Assembly: GCA_041390905.1 (NCBI GenBank) | Contig: JAWKPA010000013.1 | Span: 62,001-126,000, forward strand | Reading direction: 5' to 3' | DNA length: 64,000 bases | Origin: JACKCD01 sp041390905 | GTDB taxonomy: Bacteria; Chloroflexota; Anaerolineae; Promineifilales; Promineifilaceae | Shown here: positions 12,141 to 20,774 of the stretch, in pieces | Numbering within the stretch: the first letter of the stretch is position 1 | Layout: each line of letters opens with the position of its first letter | Position numbers and translations under genes: made by a program | The notes under the pieces: model-generated | Seen by the model: the letters and a program-made list of their open reading frames with translations, nothing else | What the model was told of the DNA's origin: nothing | Databases searched by the model: none

Positions 12141-12169
12141 TTGACAATTTGCGATTTGTCCTGTAAGCT
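12141..12169 (+). promoter_or_regulatory. Possible promoter for the ABC transporter genes
   Basis: A perfect TTGACA (12141-12146) is followed after 17 bp by the weak -10 TAAGCT (12164-12169), directly preceded by TG. It lies just after the rrn terminator and 38 bases before the permease start. Confidence 0.45.
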
Positions 12170-12207
12170 TTCAAGAAAAGAAGGATATAGTAAGTTTAGG
12201 TGGACTT

Positions 12208-13374
12208 ATGCATGTTCCAATATCACTTTACTTAGCTACAAAAGAAATATGGCGTTCAAGAGGGCGTTTTGCTGCCATTGGTTCGGTTATTGCGTTAATT
12301 ACCTTGCTTGTGCTGTTTTTAGCTGCTCTTGGCGAGGGGCTAGGGAATGGTAATCGTGAATTTTTGGGTAAACTCAATGGCGAGTTGATTCTTTTTCAGG
12401 AGCAAGCCAATTTGTCAGTTTCTGGAAGCCAGTTTGGGCGTTCAATAATGAATGATGTTCTGCGAATGCCAGATGTTGATGAAGCGGGTGCGATAGGTTT
12501 TAGTAGCGTTTTTGTCTCTATAGCTGGTAGTAATGAGCTTTTGTCTGTCTCGATGTTGGGTGTTGAGCCGGGAAAACCTGGGGAACCGCCAGCCTTTGAG
12601 GGACGGGGTTTGGGAGGGGTTCGTGCGAATGAGGTGGTATTGGATGAAAATGCAGCTATTCGTTTAGGGTTGGGTGTTGGAGACAAACTGGTTGTGCAAT
12701 CTACTCAGGGGACGGTGGATGAGCTTTTTTCACTACAAATAGTGGGGGTGAGTGATGGTCGTCAATATTTTATCCAGCCTTCAATTTTTGTGCCTTTGTT
12801 GACGTGGGATCGCATTAGACCGAAGGCGATTATTGATAATGGGCAGAGTGAGTTAACGTTCAATATTATTGCGGTTAGGCTGGTGGATCCCACAGACGAG
12901 GTGAATGCTGCGCGTCGGATTGAGGAGCGATTGAGTACTGTGGAAGCGGTTGATAGGCGTACCGCCTATGAGGCTGCTCCGGGATATAGTGCGCAACAAA
13001 GCACGATTAATACGCAACAGGGTTTTACGTTATTGATCGGTGTGTTAGTTGTTGGTGGGTTTTTTCAAATTCAGACATTGCAAAAGGTGGCGCAGGTAGG
13101 TATGTTGAAGGCGTTGGGTGCTTCAAATGGTGTTGTCTACGCGGCCGCGCTGCTGCAAATTGTTGTGACAAACTTTTTTGGTGTTTTGCTAGGGAGTTTT
13201 GCTACATTGGGTTTGGCGGCTAGCTTTCCACCTGGTATTCCGATTGTTTTTCAGGGGGATCAGGTTGTGTTCGCTTTGGTTACTTTGTTATTGATTGGGC
13301 CGATAGGTGGGTTGTTGTCTTTGCGGGTTTTAGCCAGGGTTGAGCCTTTGACAGCTTTGGGGTTGGCTTCGTAA
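12208..13374 (+). CDS. MacB/FtsX-type ABC transporter permease
   Basis: A 388-residue permease with one N-terminal membrane helix (about residues 22-45), a large extracytoplasmic MacB-PCD-type domain (about 50-250) and three C-terminal helices of the FtsX fold (about 265-385). This four-helix topology is that of mechanotransmission transporters (MacB, LolCE), which act on lipoproteins, peptides or cell-wall enzymes rather than moving small solutes through a channel. AGGTGG precedes the ATG. It is followed 56 bases later by its ATPase. The gene is clearly AT-richer than its neighbours (TTG, GTT and TTT codons dominate) and contains no AACGGCCGTT copy until its stop codon, whose TAA overlaps one; this could mean recent acquisition. 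Confidence 0.87.
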   Translation: MHVPISLYLATKEIWRSRGRFAAIGSVIALITLLVLFLAALGEGLGNGNREFLGKLNGELILFQEQANLSVSGSQFGRSIMNDVLRMPDVDEAGAIGFSSVFVSIAGSNELLSVSMLGVEPGKPGEPPAFEGRGLGGVRANEVVLDENAAIRLGLGVGDKLVVQSTQGTVDELFSLQIVGVSDGRQYFIQPSIFVPLLTWDRIRPKAIIDNGQSELTFNIIAVRLVDPTDEVNAARRIEERLSTVEAVDRRTAYEAAPGYSAQQSTINTQQGFTLLIGVLVVGGFFQIQTLQKVAQVGMLKALGASNGVVYAAALLQIVVTNFFGVLLGSFATLGLAASFPPGIPIVFQGDQVVFALVTLLLIGPIGGLLSLRVLARVEPLTALGLAS

Positions 13375-13430
13375 CGGCCGTTTTTCTCGCACTACTATTT
13401 CTTCATCACCCGCTTGTGGAATTATAAATT

Positions 13431-14174
13431 ATGACGATTGCTTTAGAAACAAACAGTGTATTAAAACAATATCAGTTGGGCGAATTGACAATAACGGCCG
13501 TTAATCGCGTATCAATCCGTATTGAGGCTGGTGAGTTTGTAGCACTGGTTGGCCCAAGCGGTTCTGGTAAAACAACTATGCTGGCGATGATTGCTGGTCT
13601 GCTCTCGCCTACACGCGGTAGCATTCACATTGGGGATGTTGAACTGGGTCAAATGAGCGAAGCAGAGCGCACCCGATTTCGGCGCGAAAAAATAGGGTTT
13701 ACTTTTCAGGCTAATAATCTTGTGCCATATTTGACCGTGTTAGAGAATGTGGCATTGATGTTGCGGCTTAACGGCAGTTATTCCCGCACCGGGCAAGACC
13801 GCGCTATTGAGCTATTAACTAGGTTAGGGCTGAAAGAGCGGCTGCACAATTTGCCATCTCAGCTTTCCGGTGGACAGCAGCAGCGCGTTTCAATTGCTCG
13901 CGCTTTGATTCATAACCCGGAACTGGTCTTAGCTGATGAGCCGACGGCAAGTTTGGATACGGAACGTGCTTACCAGGTGGTGCAGACATTTGCTGACCTA
14001 ATCCATGAGCAAAATCGGTCTGGCATTATGGTTACTCACGACCTGCGCATGTGTCGGTACGTAGATCGCGTAATTCAGATGGTTGACGGCCGTTTAGATC
14101 GTGTTATCAGTTCGCCGAAAGAAATTGCCGCTTTTGCTGGCATTTATTTGGAGCAAGAGGGCGAAATTGAGTAG
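13431..14174 (+). CDS. ABC transporter ATPase (MacB/LolD type)
   Basis: A 247-residue ATPase with Walker A GPSGSGKTT (about 41-49), Q-loop FTFQANNLVPYLT, signature LSGGQQQRVSIARAL, Walker B LVLADEPTASLD and switch histidine VTHD. The GSGKTTML and FQxxNLVPYLTVLENV pattern is typical of ATPases that work with FtsX-fold permeases, here the preceding gene. Its last 31 bases overlap the 3' end of the convergent P450 gene. It carries AACGGCCGTT in the fifteenth-twentieth codons, where it encodes ITAVNRV. Confidence 0.93.
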   Translation: MTIALETNSVLKQYQLGELTITAVNRVSIRIEAGEFVALVGPSGSGKTTMLAMIAGLLSPTRGSIHIGDVELGQMSEAERTRFRREKIGFTFQANNLVPYLTVLENVALMLRLNGSYSRTGQDRAIELLTRLGLKERLHNLPSQLSGGQQQRVSIARALIHNPELVLADEPTASLDTERAYQVVQTFADLIHEQNRSGIMVTHDLRMCRYVDRVIQMVDGRLDRVISSPKEIAAFAGIYLEQEGEIE

Positions 14175-15358
14175 TGGTCAAAGGTAAGATGCAAGTGTTT
14201 AAGGCCACGCAGCAAATAATTGCCTCCGTGTTCGGGTTCAATGTTTCCTAAAGTCAGGTTTGGCATTCGTTTTAACAGCGTTGTCAATGCAATTTGTCCT
14301 TCCAGTCGCGCCAAGGGTGCCCCCAAACAGTAGTGAATCCCGCTGCCGAACGAAAGATGTTGGTTTTTTTGCCGCTGAATGTTTAATTGTTGTGGCTGTT
14401 CAAAGCGCTCAGGATCATGGTTGGCCGCCCCCAGTAAAAAGGCAATGCTGTCGCCTCGGTGGAAGAAACGGCCGTTATACTCAAAATCCTCTAGTACCAT
14501 CCTGCTTGTCATTTGCACCGGGCTGTCATAACGCAGCAGTTCTTCAACGGCCGTTCCGGCTAATGTGGGATCATCCCGCAGCAGCCCCAACTGATCTGGG
14601 TGCTGCAGCAAAGCCAGCGTTCCATTCCCAATCAAGTTGATCGTTGTTTCATGCCCGGCCACAAATAAAAAGGCACAGGTAGCATACAGTTCGTTGGTAC
14701 TCAAACGTTCCCCTGCTTCTTCCACGGCCACCAGGGCACTGAGCAGATCGTCCTGCGGGTGTCGCCGCCGTTCATCCGCCAATTGTGCCAGATAAGCTCG
14801 AAAGGTTTTGGCAGCCTGGGAAGCGCGGTCATAAACGGCCGTTTCCTCTGTCAAATCCAGACTCCGCGCCAGGTCATTAGAAAGCGCATGAAACGCCAAA
14901 TGGTCGGCCGGCGGGATGCCCAGCATCTCCGCAATTACTGTCACCGGCAGCGGGTAGGCCAGGTCAGCAATCAGATCCATATGGCCTTGTGCTTGCACCT
15001 GATCAAGCAACTCATTGGTAATGCGTTCCACCGACCCCCGCAATTGCTCCACCATGCGTGGCGTAAATACCTTATGCACCAACCCACGCAGGCGCGTGTG
15101 ATCGGGCGGGTTTTTAAAGAGAAGCCAATCCTTTTGCATCGTCGCCAGTGCCTTTTGCGTTTCTGGAGCACGATCAACCTGAAACATGCCATGCCCCAAA
15201 CGATTGTCCCGCAGAAGGGCTACACAATCATCGTACCGCGACAGGAAATACATTTGCCAGCGATCCCAGAAAAAAACGGGCGCATACTGGCGCAGCAAAT
15301 CGTAAAAAGGGTAGGGGTCTTGGCGAAATTCGGGTGTGAGCGGGTTAAAGTCTATCAT
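14144..15358 (-). CDS. Cytochrome P450
   Basis: A soluble bacterial P450 of 404 residues, the usual length. Diagnostic parts are the I-helix oxygen-activation motif LFVAGHETTINL, the K-helix ExxR in EELLRYDSP, and the heme-binding loop FGSGIHYCLGAPLARLEG with Cys344 as the axial ligand. It most resembles the CYP107-like group of class I enzymes that need a ferredoxin and reductase, none of which is encoded nearby. The substrate cannot be inferred. The 3' end overlaps the ABC ATPase by 31 bases tail to tail. Three AACGGCCGTT copies lie in the gene. Confidence 0.93.
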   Translation of the reverse strand: MIDFNPLTPEFRQDPYPFYDLLRQYAPVFFWDRWQMYFLSRYDDCVALLRDNRLGHGMFQVDRAPETQKALATMQKDWLLFKNPPDHTRLRGLVHKVFTPRMVEQLRGSVERITNELLDQVQAQGHMDLIADLAYPLPVTVIAEMLGIPPADHLAFHALSNDLARSLDLTEETAVYDRASQAAKTFRAYLAQLADERRRHPQDDLLSALVAVEEAGERLSTNELYATCAFLFVAGHETTINLIGNGTLALLQHPDQLGLLRDDPTLAGTAVEELLRYDSPVQMTSRMVLEDFEYNGRFFHRGDSIAFLLGAANHDPERFEQPQQLNIQRQKNQHLSFGSGIHYCLGAPLARLEGQIALTTLLKRMPNLTLGNIEPEHGGNYLLRGLKHLHLTFDHYSISPSCSK

Positions 15359-15684
15359 GAATTATACCTCAATATGTGCTTCATGATTGATTGTACGCAA
15401 CTTGACATGATTTGTCGCAATCCTTAGACGAAGCTATAAAATTCGTGTAAATTAGTTCACACGGGCAACGTGCGTTTTTTTGCCGCATTTTGCGGACGGT
15501 GTTCATACAATGATACCGTGCAAGGAACACGCGAAACAACAGGGATGTCTGTCATCATTGCAGCCCTCATGATTGTCACGCCCCGCATGTTGTCCCGCAA
15601 TTATCAAGTGAACAGAGTTTTTTGATTAGCCACGTAGTTTTCTGGTTTCTGCGTGGCTAAATTTTTTGTCGAGGTTTTGCAATA
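15359..15684. other. 326-base intergenic region with possible leader RNA
   Basis: No coding frame of note. It separates the divergent P450 and DUF3307 genes. It holds a terminator-like hairpin just ahead of the DUF3307 start (listed separately) and the small stem TGCCGCATTTTGCGG near 15481. A short RNA could be made from the plus strand here. Confidence 0.35.
15626..15667 (+). terminator. Terminator-like hairpin upstream of the DUF3307 gene
   Basis: TTAGCCACG (15626-15634) and CGTGGCTAA (15652-15660) form a 9-bp stem with a 17-nt loop, followed by ATTTTTT. The oriented T-run is on the plus strand, 18 bases before the start codon, and no plus-strand gene precedes it for 1.4 kb. Confidence 0.55.
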
Positions 15685-16227
15685 ATGGATGTTTGGGCAA
15701 CGCTGCTTTTGGCGCATTTGATTGCCGATTTTCCTTTACAAACCAATTGGGTTTTTAAGGTGAAAACACAAGGCAGTTGGGGGGTGGCAGTCCATGTGGG
15801 GATTCATTTGTTGGTAACAGCCGTTCTAATCAAGGACCATCTAACCTACTGGCCTGTTCTGCTTATTTTGGGGGTGGCACATTTCATCACCGACTGGGTC
15901 AAGCTGCGGTTTCCCGGCCGTTTGCAAACCCCCGGCTTTATTCTCGATCAAATCATCCACTGGCTCACTCTGCTGCTCATTGCCCTTGCTGTGCCAACTA
16001 TGCCCATGCTGCTGCCCACCTGGCTGCTTTACCCCATCCTCGCCCTCACCCTCATTCCCGCCTTGCTAACCTGCCTCTGGATTTTAGCTAACGATTTACG
16101 CAATCAGCCAACCCCTACATGGCCGCCAGTAGAATGGGCAAGCCAGCATTTGTTACGGGCATCACAACTGATTGGCTTTGCATTGGTTATATTAGTGGGT
16201 ACCAGCAGCCTGATTGCCATGCTCTGA
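15685..16227 (+). CDS. DUF3307 family membrane protein
   Basis: A 180-residue protein with about five hydrophobic segments. The N-terminus LLLAHLIADFPLQTNWV and the block HFITDWVKL...FILDQIIHWLTL carry the His/Asp pattern (AHLxADFxLQ, DQxxH) typical of DUF3307 proteins. Family function is unknown; the conserved polar residues within helices suggest a membrane enzyme or metal site, which is speculation. A terminator-like hairpin lies directly upstream. It converges on the following gene with a 47-base gap. Confidence 0.85.
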   Translation: MDVWATLLLAHLIADFPLQTNWVFKVKTQGSWGVAVHVGIHLLVTAVLIKDHLTYWPVLLILGVAHFITDWVKLRFPGRLQTPGFILDQIIHWLTLLLIALAVPTMPMLLPTWLLYPILALTLIPALLTCLWILANDLRNQPTPTWPPVEWASQHLLRASQLIGFALVILVGTSSLIAML

Positions 16228-16274
16228 CTGCCCTGAATGACAAGGCGGTGTCAGGCTGGCGGCGCAGGATGGAG

Positions 16275-17438
16275 TCAAAAACGGCCGTTTTCAATCCGTT
16301 CCGCCAGCATACCAAAAAACGCCCGGTTAATAGTCGTCAGAAAACGCGCATCCACCTGCGGGGCCGGCCACGTAGCATAAGGCAATATTTGGCGCAAATT
16401 CGCCGTCGAAAAGCGAATCTCTTCGTGCATATACGGCATCTGAAACGCCACATTTCGCGCCAGGGCCCGCTCTATCCGCGATGCCGCTGCCATGTCAAAT
16501 TGTGCCAACGGCACCAGTTTCAGCCCCCGAATCGCCAGCGTCTCGCACAAAACCTCATGAACCAGCCCCATCGTCGGCGGCTCTTCGTTGACAATGTTGA
16601 AGATTTTGAGCAGCGGCGTGGCAAGTTCTGGCTGTTGTGCCAGTCGCAGCATTGTACCCACCACGTAATCCACCGGCACCAGATTGAGCGTTGTTTGTGG
16701 GTCGCCCACCAGCCGCGTGTTAACTGTGCCATCAAAATTCTTTTGGCGGTTTTCCAGATGCTTGCGTACCCGGTACAGGGCACTGATGACCTGATAGTAG
16801 GCCGAATGATTGAAAACCTGGGTTGTCTTCGAGCCAATAATGATCGCCGGCCGTAAAATCGTCGCGTCAAGCTGATGGTGCTGCTGTTCCCGTGCCACCA
16901 CCTTTTCCCCCTCATGCTTTGACCATTCATACAGCGAGCGAAAACCAGTGTTTTGTCCGTTGCTAACAATAGCCTCCGGCACCACCAAACAGTCGCGCCC
17001 GCTGCTATAGGCCGTCGAAACGTGGAAGTAACGGGGTGGCGTGGCGGGGTTGATGCCGCGCACAAACCCTAACATGTTTTCTACCCCGCCAATGTTAATC
17101 GCCTGGATATAGTTGCGTTCGTGTTCCTGGTATCTGAAGGTGGCGACACAGTGCCACACTTCGTCAATGGGCTGGCTGGTTTGGCCGCGCACTTTGTGGA
17201 TGAGCGAAACGGCCGTTTCTTCCACATCCCCCAACACCACCACCAGCCGGGAAAAATCGGGCGGCGCGGCCGGGTTCACCTGCAAAATGGCACTTTGTAG
17301 GCGAAAAACGGCCGTTTCTCCCTCCCCCCGCACCAACGCCACCACCCGGCTTCCCTGCTGCAACAACCCATAGGCCAAATGACAGCCCAAATAGCCCGTT
17401 GCCCCGGTTAAAAAAACTAGCTTCTCCGTCACACCCAC
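16275..17438 (-). CDS. NAD(P)-dependent reductase, thioester-reductase/male-sterility type
   Basis: An extended SDR of about 387 residues. LVFLTGATGYLGCHLAYGL is the GxxGxxG nucleotide-binding motif. HVSTAYSSG and YEWSKHEGE supply the Ser and the YxxxK pair. The overall pattern (TGATGYLG, ATILRPAIIIGS) fits NAD-binding-4 domains, which reduce acyl thioesters or act on lipid-linked substrates. No carrier protein or adenylation domain is attached or adjacent, so it is stand-alone. There is no ATG: in-frame candidates are TTG at 17459, GTG at 17438 and GTG at 17432. GTG 17438 is preferred because AGAGG lies eight bases upstream. Confidence 0.78.
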   Translation of the reverse strand: MGVTEKLVFLTGATGYLGCHLAYGLLQQGSRVVALVRGEGETAVFRLQSAILQVNPAAPPDFSRLVVVLGDVEETAVSLIHKVRGQTSQPIDEVWHCVATFRYQEHERNYIQAINIGGVENMLGFVRGINPATPPRYFHVSTAYSSGRDCLVVPEAIVSNGQNTGFRSLYEWSKHEGEKVVAREQQHHQLDATILRPAIIIGSKTTQVFNHSAYYQVISALYRVRKHLENRQKNFDGTVNTRLVGDPQTTLNLVPVDYVVGTMLRLAQQPELATPLLKIFNIVNEEPPTMGLVHEVLCETLAIRGLKLVPLAQFDMAAASRIERALARNVAFQMPYMHEEIRFSTANLRQILPYATWPAPQVDARFLTTINRAFFGMLAERIENGRF

Positions 17439-17510
17439 ATCATCATCCTCTGCTCTCAAAATTGGCCTATATTAGCTACTTTTATTATTAGACATTATTG
17501 GTATTAAGTG

Positions 17511-17671
17511 ACACAGAGTTACACAGAGAAGGCACAGAGATTCACAGAGGAAAAGAGGAGACGTTTATTTTCAATTGTTGGTTTCCCGGAAAGCAAGATG
17601 CTTATGGCAACAAAAAAGCCTCTTTTCCTCTCTGTGACCCTCCGCGTTAACTCTGTAAGCCTCTGTGTTAT
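17511..17671. repeat. Large inverted repeat built from ACACAGAG units
   Basis: Left arm about 17511-17562 (GACACAGAGTTACACAGAG, then CACAGAGATTCACAGAGG and AAAAGAGGAG) and right arm about 17620-17671 (CCTCTTTTCCTCTCTGTG ... TTAACTCTGTAAGCCTCTGTGTT). The arms are imperfect and themselves consist of CACAGAG/CTCTGTG repeats, with a central spacer of about 55 nt. It lies between two genes on the minus strand and has no coding potential of note. Confidence 0.8.
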
Positions 17672-17680
17672 GCTTTGTTC

Positions 17681-18100
17681 CTATTTCCGATAATGTCTGT
17701 TCATTTCCGCAATCACCCCAGCCACATTTGCCGGTTGCCAGTCAGGGGGCTTAAGCAGCTTACCATCCGCCCGGCGTGGCCCGCCTGCTTTCTGCATATT
17801 GGCGCGATGAACCTCGGCAAAAATCGGGTCAGGATCAACCCCAAACGCCCACATTGCCCCATACACCACATATAGCAAATCAGCCAGCTCGTGCAGCAGC
17901 GGGGCAGCGTCAATGGCCTCGCCGTTGGCTTGTGCCACCTGAATGGCCTGAAAAGCGGCCGACACCTCGGCATATTCCTCGTCTATCAACGTTTGCCGCA
18001 GTTGCATGGAGTCGGGTGGGGGGATTAACGGCCGTTCTGGCAGCGGCGACCCAATGGCCTCATGAAACTCAAAAATCTTCTCCGCGTTACTCTTCATCAC
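17681..18100 (-). CDS. MazG-like all-alpha NTP pyrophosphohydrolase
   Basis: A 139-residue helical protein with the metal-binding pattern of the MazG/phosphoribosyl-ATP pyrophosphatase superfamily: DEEYAEVSAAF supplies the first acidic cluster and LLHELADLLYVVYGAMWAFG the second, followed by the typical EVHRANMQKAGGPRRADGKLLKPPDW tail. These enzymes hydrolyse noncanonical or ribosyl NTPs to NMP and pyrophosphate, often as house-cleaning. Its ATG overlaps the stop of the upstream HAD gene by four bases (ATGA), so the two are co-translated, suggesting a joint nucleotide or sugar-phosphate clearing role. Confidence 0.85.
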   Translation of the reverse strand: MMKSNAEKIFEFHEAIGSPLPERPLIPPPDSMQLRQTLIDEEYAEVSAAFQAIQVAQANGEAIDAAPLLHELADLLYVVYGAMWAFGVDPDPIFAEVHRANMQKAGGPRRADGKLLKPPDWQPANVAGVIAEMNRHYRK

Positions 18101-18756
18101 TCCACCAACCGTGCAATAAGCTGCGCCAACGGCATCTCCGTTAACGCTCCCAGCCGATGATCCGCCGTCGCAAAATCCAGCAAGCGCGTCATCTCATTGG
18201 GTACCACCACACAATATAGCCCCGCCCGCTTCGCCGCCATCAGCCCGTTAGGCGAATCTTCCAGTGCCAGTGCCCGCTGCGGAGCTACCCCCAGCGCTCC
18301 TGCCGCCGCCACATAAACGGCAGGATCAGGTTTTGGGCGGTTCCCCACATCGTCCCGGCACATCACTACATCAAACGCCTCGGCCAGCCCCAATTTGGCT
18401 AAATAACCATCCACCCAGCCGTGATCAGAGCTGGAGGCCACGCCCACCTTTAAGCCCAGCCCACGTGCTTCACTTAGATACGCATGGACACCGGGCAGCA
18501 CCGTCTGCTGCGACAGTAACGCATGGTCATGGACTTTGCGCTGCCGCCGCACCGTCTCTCGGTCAAGCGGTCGCCCAACCAGTTCATTTAAATGGTGATA
18601 GGGATCAAAGGTACCGATGGTGCCGATGTGTTTTGCCCAAACATCGAACGAAAGTTCAACGCCATGTTCGGCATATGTTCGCTGCCAGGAATAAAAATCG
18701 GGTGTCTCGCTGTCAAAAATCGTGCCGTCAAAATCAAAAATTAATGCGTCAATCAT
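18097..18756 (-). CDS. HAD-superfamily hydrolase (phosphatase/phosphomutase-like)
   Basis: A 219-residue HAD protein of the beta-phosphoglucomutase/DOG-phosphatase group. Motif I is DFDGTIFDSE (the two Asp are nucleophile and acid/base), motif II is in VGVASSSD, motif III KPDPAVY with Lys, and motif IV LALEDSPNGLMAAKRAG. A helical cap sits between motif I and II. It likely removes phosphate from small sugar phosphates. It is first in a two-gene operon with the MazG-like gene, with a four-base overlap. Confidence 0.9.
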   Translation of the reverse strand: MIDALIFDFDGTIFDSETPDFYSWQRTYAEHGVELSFDVWAKHIGTIGTFDPYHHLNELVGRPLDRETVRRQRKVHDHALLSQQTVLPGVHAYLSEARGLGLKVGVASSSDHGWVDGYLAKLGLAEAFDVVMCRDDVGNRPKPDPAVYVAAAGALGVAPQRALALEDSPNGLMAAKRAGLYCVVVPNEMTRLLDFATADHRLGALTEMPLAQLIARLVE

Positions 18757-19102
18757 ATGGTTTTTTTATGAGTTACTCACTTTTTTCCCACACTATGTCA
18801 GGGCGGGAATGATTGATGCAATTTTACCGCTATCGGGCCGACTCCCCAAACGGCCGTTAATATTCCACCCTTACGCCATTTTCGTATCGTATAGCCATCA
18901 TTTTCAGATGCCAGGCAAACAATAGACATTCTTTGGTGTCCGAATGTGCACCCTGTGTTCCCACAAGTGGTATAGTAACGGCCGTACAAAGAAGTTTCGA
19001 TGCGAATAAAGCGTAACGTCGGCGGGTAATGGGCAAGCGAACCCAGTTGGCGGCAAGCCTGATTAACCCAGTAACCAATAACCAAATCATTGGAGGTTGA
19101 AA
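18757..19102. other. 346-base intergenic region between divergent genes
   Basis: No gene recognised. It contains AACGGCCGTT near 18850 and the variant TAACGGCCGTAC near 18977. TATAGT at 18971-18976 could be a -10 for the RraA gene, but no good -35 was seen. GGAGG at 19092-19096 is that gene's ribosome site. Confidence 0.5.
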
Positions 19103-19759
19103 ATGGAACAAGAACAAAAAGAGCTAATTGCACGATTGAGAAACCTGGCCGTTGCTACCCTGTCTGATGGGTGTGACCAGATCGCGGGGAAGCGCGGCTA
19201 CATGGATTTTGACATCAAGGGGCGTGTCAATGCGCGGAAAATTGTGGGTATTGCGGCTACGGTACTGGAAGTTCCCAATGCCGAACAGCATAAACCAGAA
19301 TTGGCCTTTGATGTGATTGACGCGGCGCCTCCGGGAGCGGTGATTTGTGTTGCGTCGGGCGGGGATGCGAATGTGGCCGTTTGGGGCGAGATGATGACGG
19401 CTGGAGCCGTAGCCCGTGGACATGAAGCGGCGCTTGTAGACGGCGGCACCCGCGACGTTGAGTTAATTCGCCGTAACACCAATTTCCCTGTTTATGCACG
19501 TTCCATTGTACCCTCCAGTTCTGTAGGGCGATTAATCACCATTGCGCGGGATGTAGCCGTTGAGATTGGCGGGGTCATTGTTTATCCCGGTGATTACATT
19601 GTTGGTGATGAAGATGGGGTGGTAGTAATTCCGGCTGAGCATGTTCACGCCATTGTCACTTTTGCTGAAGAGGCAGAGGCCATTGAAGCAGAAATGGCGA
19701 AATTTATTGCTGAGGTCGGCTCGATGCGGGCGGCGATTGATAAATTTGGGCGGGCATGA
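19103..19759 (+). CDS. RraA/HMG-aldolase family protein
   Basis: A 218-residue member of the RraA-like family, which covers 4-hydroxy-4-methyl-2-oxoglutarate aldolases, oxaloacetate decarboxylases and the RNase E regulator RraA. LSDGCDQIAG near the N-terminus, ANVAVWGEMMTAGAVARG in the middle (the GE-x3-AxARG pattern) and VDGGTRDV (the GGxRD substrate/metal site) are all present, so an enzymatic aldolase/decarboxylase role is more likely than pure RNase regulation. The ATG at 19103 is preceded by GGAGG with a 6-base gap, which decides against the TTG six bases earlier. The DapA-like gene starts ten bases downstream, suggesting a shared sugar-acid or pyruvate-aldol pathway. Confidence 0.87.
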   Translation: MEQEQKELIARLRNLAVATLSDGCDQIAGKRGYMDFDIKGRVNARKIVGIAATVLEVPNAEQHKPELAFDVIDAAPPGAVICVASGGDANVAVWGEMMTAGAVARGHEAALVDGGTRDVELIRRNTNFPVYARSIVPSSSVGRLITIARDVAVEIGGVIVYPGDYIVGDEDGVVVIPAEHVHAIVTFAEEAEAIEAEMAKFIAEVGSMRAAIDKFGRA

Positions 19760-19769
19760 GGAACAGGCG

Positions 19770-20678
19770 ATGAACAGAAACACGAACTTCCACGGCGTTT
19801 ATCCCATTCTATACAGCTTCTTTGACGAGCAAGGGCAGCTTGACCGCGAGGCGATGCGCCGTCAGGTGGAGGGATGTATTGCTGGTGGGGCGCACGGTAT
19901 TGCCGTCATGGGGCTGGCGACGGAAGTGGGCAAGCTGGATGTCAATGAGCGGCGCAGGGTGATTGAGTGGGTGGGTGAGGATATAAACGGCCGTATTCCC
20001 TACGCCGTCACCGTGGGCGAAGGCAGCGTCTCAGGGCAAATTGCCTTCGTCAAAGCGGCGCAGGCGGCTGGGGCTGATTGGGTCATCCTGCAGCCCCCAG
20101 CCATTGGCGGCGTGCCCGAAGCCGAGTACGTTCGTTTTTTGGGGGATGTGGCCGACAAAGCAGAACTTCCTATCGCCATTCAAAACGCACCAGGGCTGAT
20201 GGCTACCAGCCTCTCCAACAAAGCCTTGAAGGAACTCAATCGCCAGCACCCCAACGTCTGCTTGCTGAAAGGGGAAGGGCCGGCAACCTACCTTAAGCAG
20301 TTGATGGAAGATACGGACGGGGCTTTTGACATTTTTGGCGGCATGGCGGGTATCCAACTGCCAGACTCCTTGCGGGCGGGCTGCGTTGGCATGATTCCGG
20401 CGGCCGACATCTTCGATCCCCAAGTCAGGATTTATGAGCTGATGCGCCAGGGTACGCCTGAGGCAATCGCTGAGGCCGAGCGTCTCCACCGCGAACTGCT
20501 GCCGCTACTTGTTTTCATGATGAGTTCGGTGGAAAACTTTATCGCTTATGGCAAACATCTGATGGCGCAACGGCTGGGTCTAAAGAATGGCAAAGCGCGG
20601 CAGCCTTCTGTTCCCGTTACGGCGTTTGGTTTGCAGATCATGTCACACTGGGCAGAGCATTTGGGATCTCTAGGCTAA
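19770..20678 (+). CDS. DapA/NanA-family (dihydrodipicolinate synthase-like) lyase
   Basis: A 302-residue TIM-barrel class I aldolase. The Schiff-base lysine is Lys167 in VCLLKGEGP. The second hallmark, Tyr in the YNxPxxT motif, is absent: the segment reads IQNAPGLMA (138-144), so this is not a canonical DapA. Related family members with this change act on sugar-acid derivatives, for example keto-deoxy acid dehydratases. The start is the ATG at 19770, ten bases after the RraA-like stop; an open frame extending upstream into that gene is not used. Co-transcription with the RraA-like gene suggests two steps of one 2-oxo-acid route releasing pyruvate. Confidence 0.87.
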   Translation: MNRNTNFHGVYPILYSFFDEQGQLDREAMRRQVEGCIAGGAHGIAVMGLATEVGKLDVNERRRVIEWVGEDINGRIPYAVTVGEGSVSGQIAFVKAAQAAGADWVILQPPAIGGVPEAEYVRFLGDVADKAELPIAIQNAPGLMATSLSNKALKELNRQHPNVCLLKGEGPATYLKQLMEDTDGAFDIFGGMAGIQLPDSLRAGCVGMIPAADIFDPQVRIYELMRQGTPEAIAEAERLHRELLPLLVFMMSSVENFIAYGKHLMAQRLGLKNGKARQPSVPVTAFGLQIMSHWAEHLGSLG

Positions 20679-20736
20679 ACGCCGACATCATTGTATGGGA
20701 CACCCCCTGCAATCCAGAAGAACAATTTTCTGGCTC

Positions 20737-20765
20737 TTGACAATGTTTGCCAAAAGAATTATTAT
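20737..20765 (+). promoter_or_regulatory. Promoter of the DUF2089 operon
   Basis: TTGACA (20737-20742), 17-bp spacer, TATTAT (20760-20765). It precedes the DUF2089 gene by about 58 bases and is followed by a perfect inverted repeat. Confidence 0.7.
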
Positions 20766-20774
20766 CTCTGTATA

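Noticed and set aside
17508..17693. Short plus-strand frame over the ACACAGAG repeat
   Set aside because: It is the repeat read as protein, without ribosome site or homologous features.
19641..19769. N-terminal extension of the DapA-like gene into the RraA-like gene
   Set aside because: The extension is out of frame with the RraA-like gene and basic in composition; the ATG at 19770 aligns with the normal family start.
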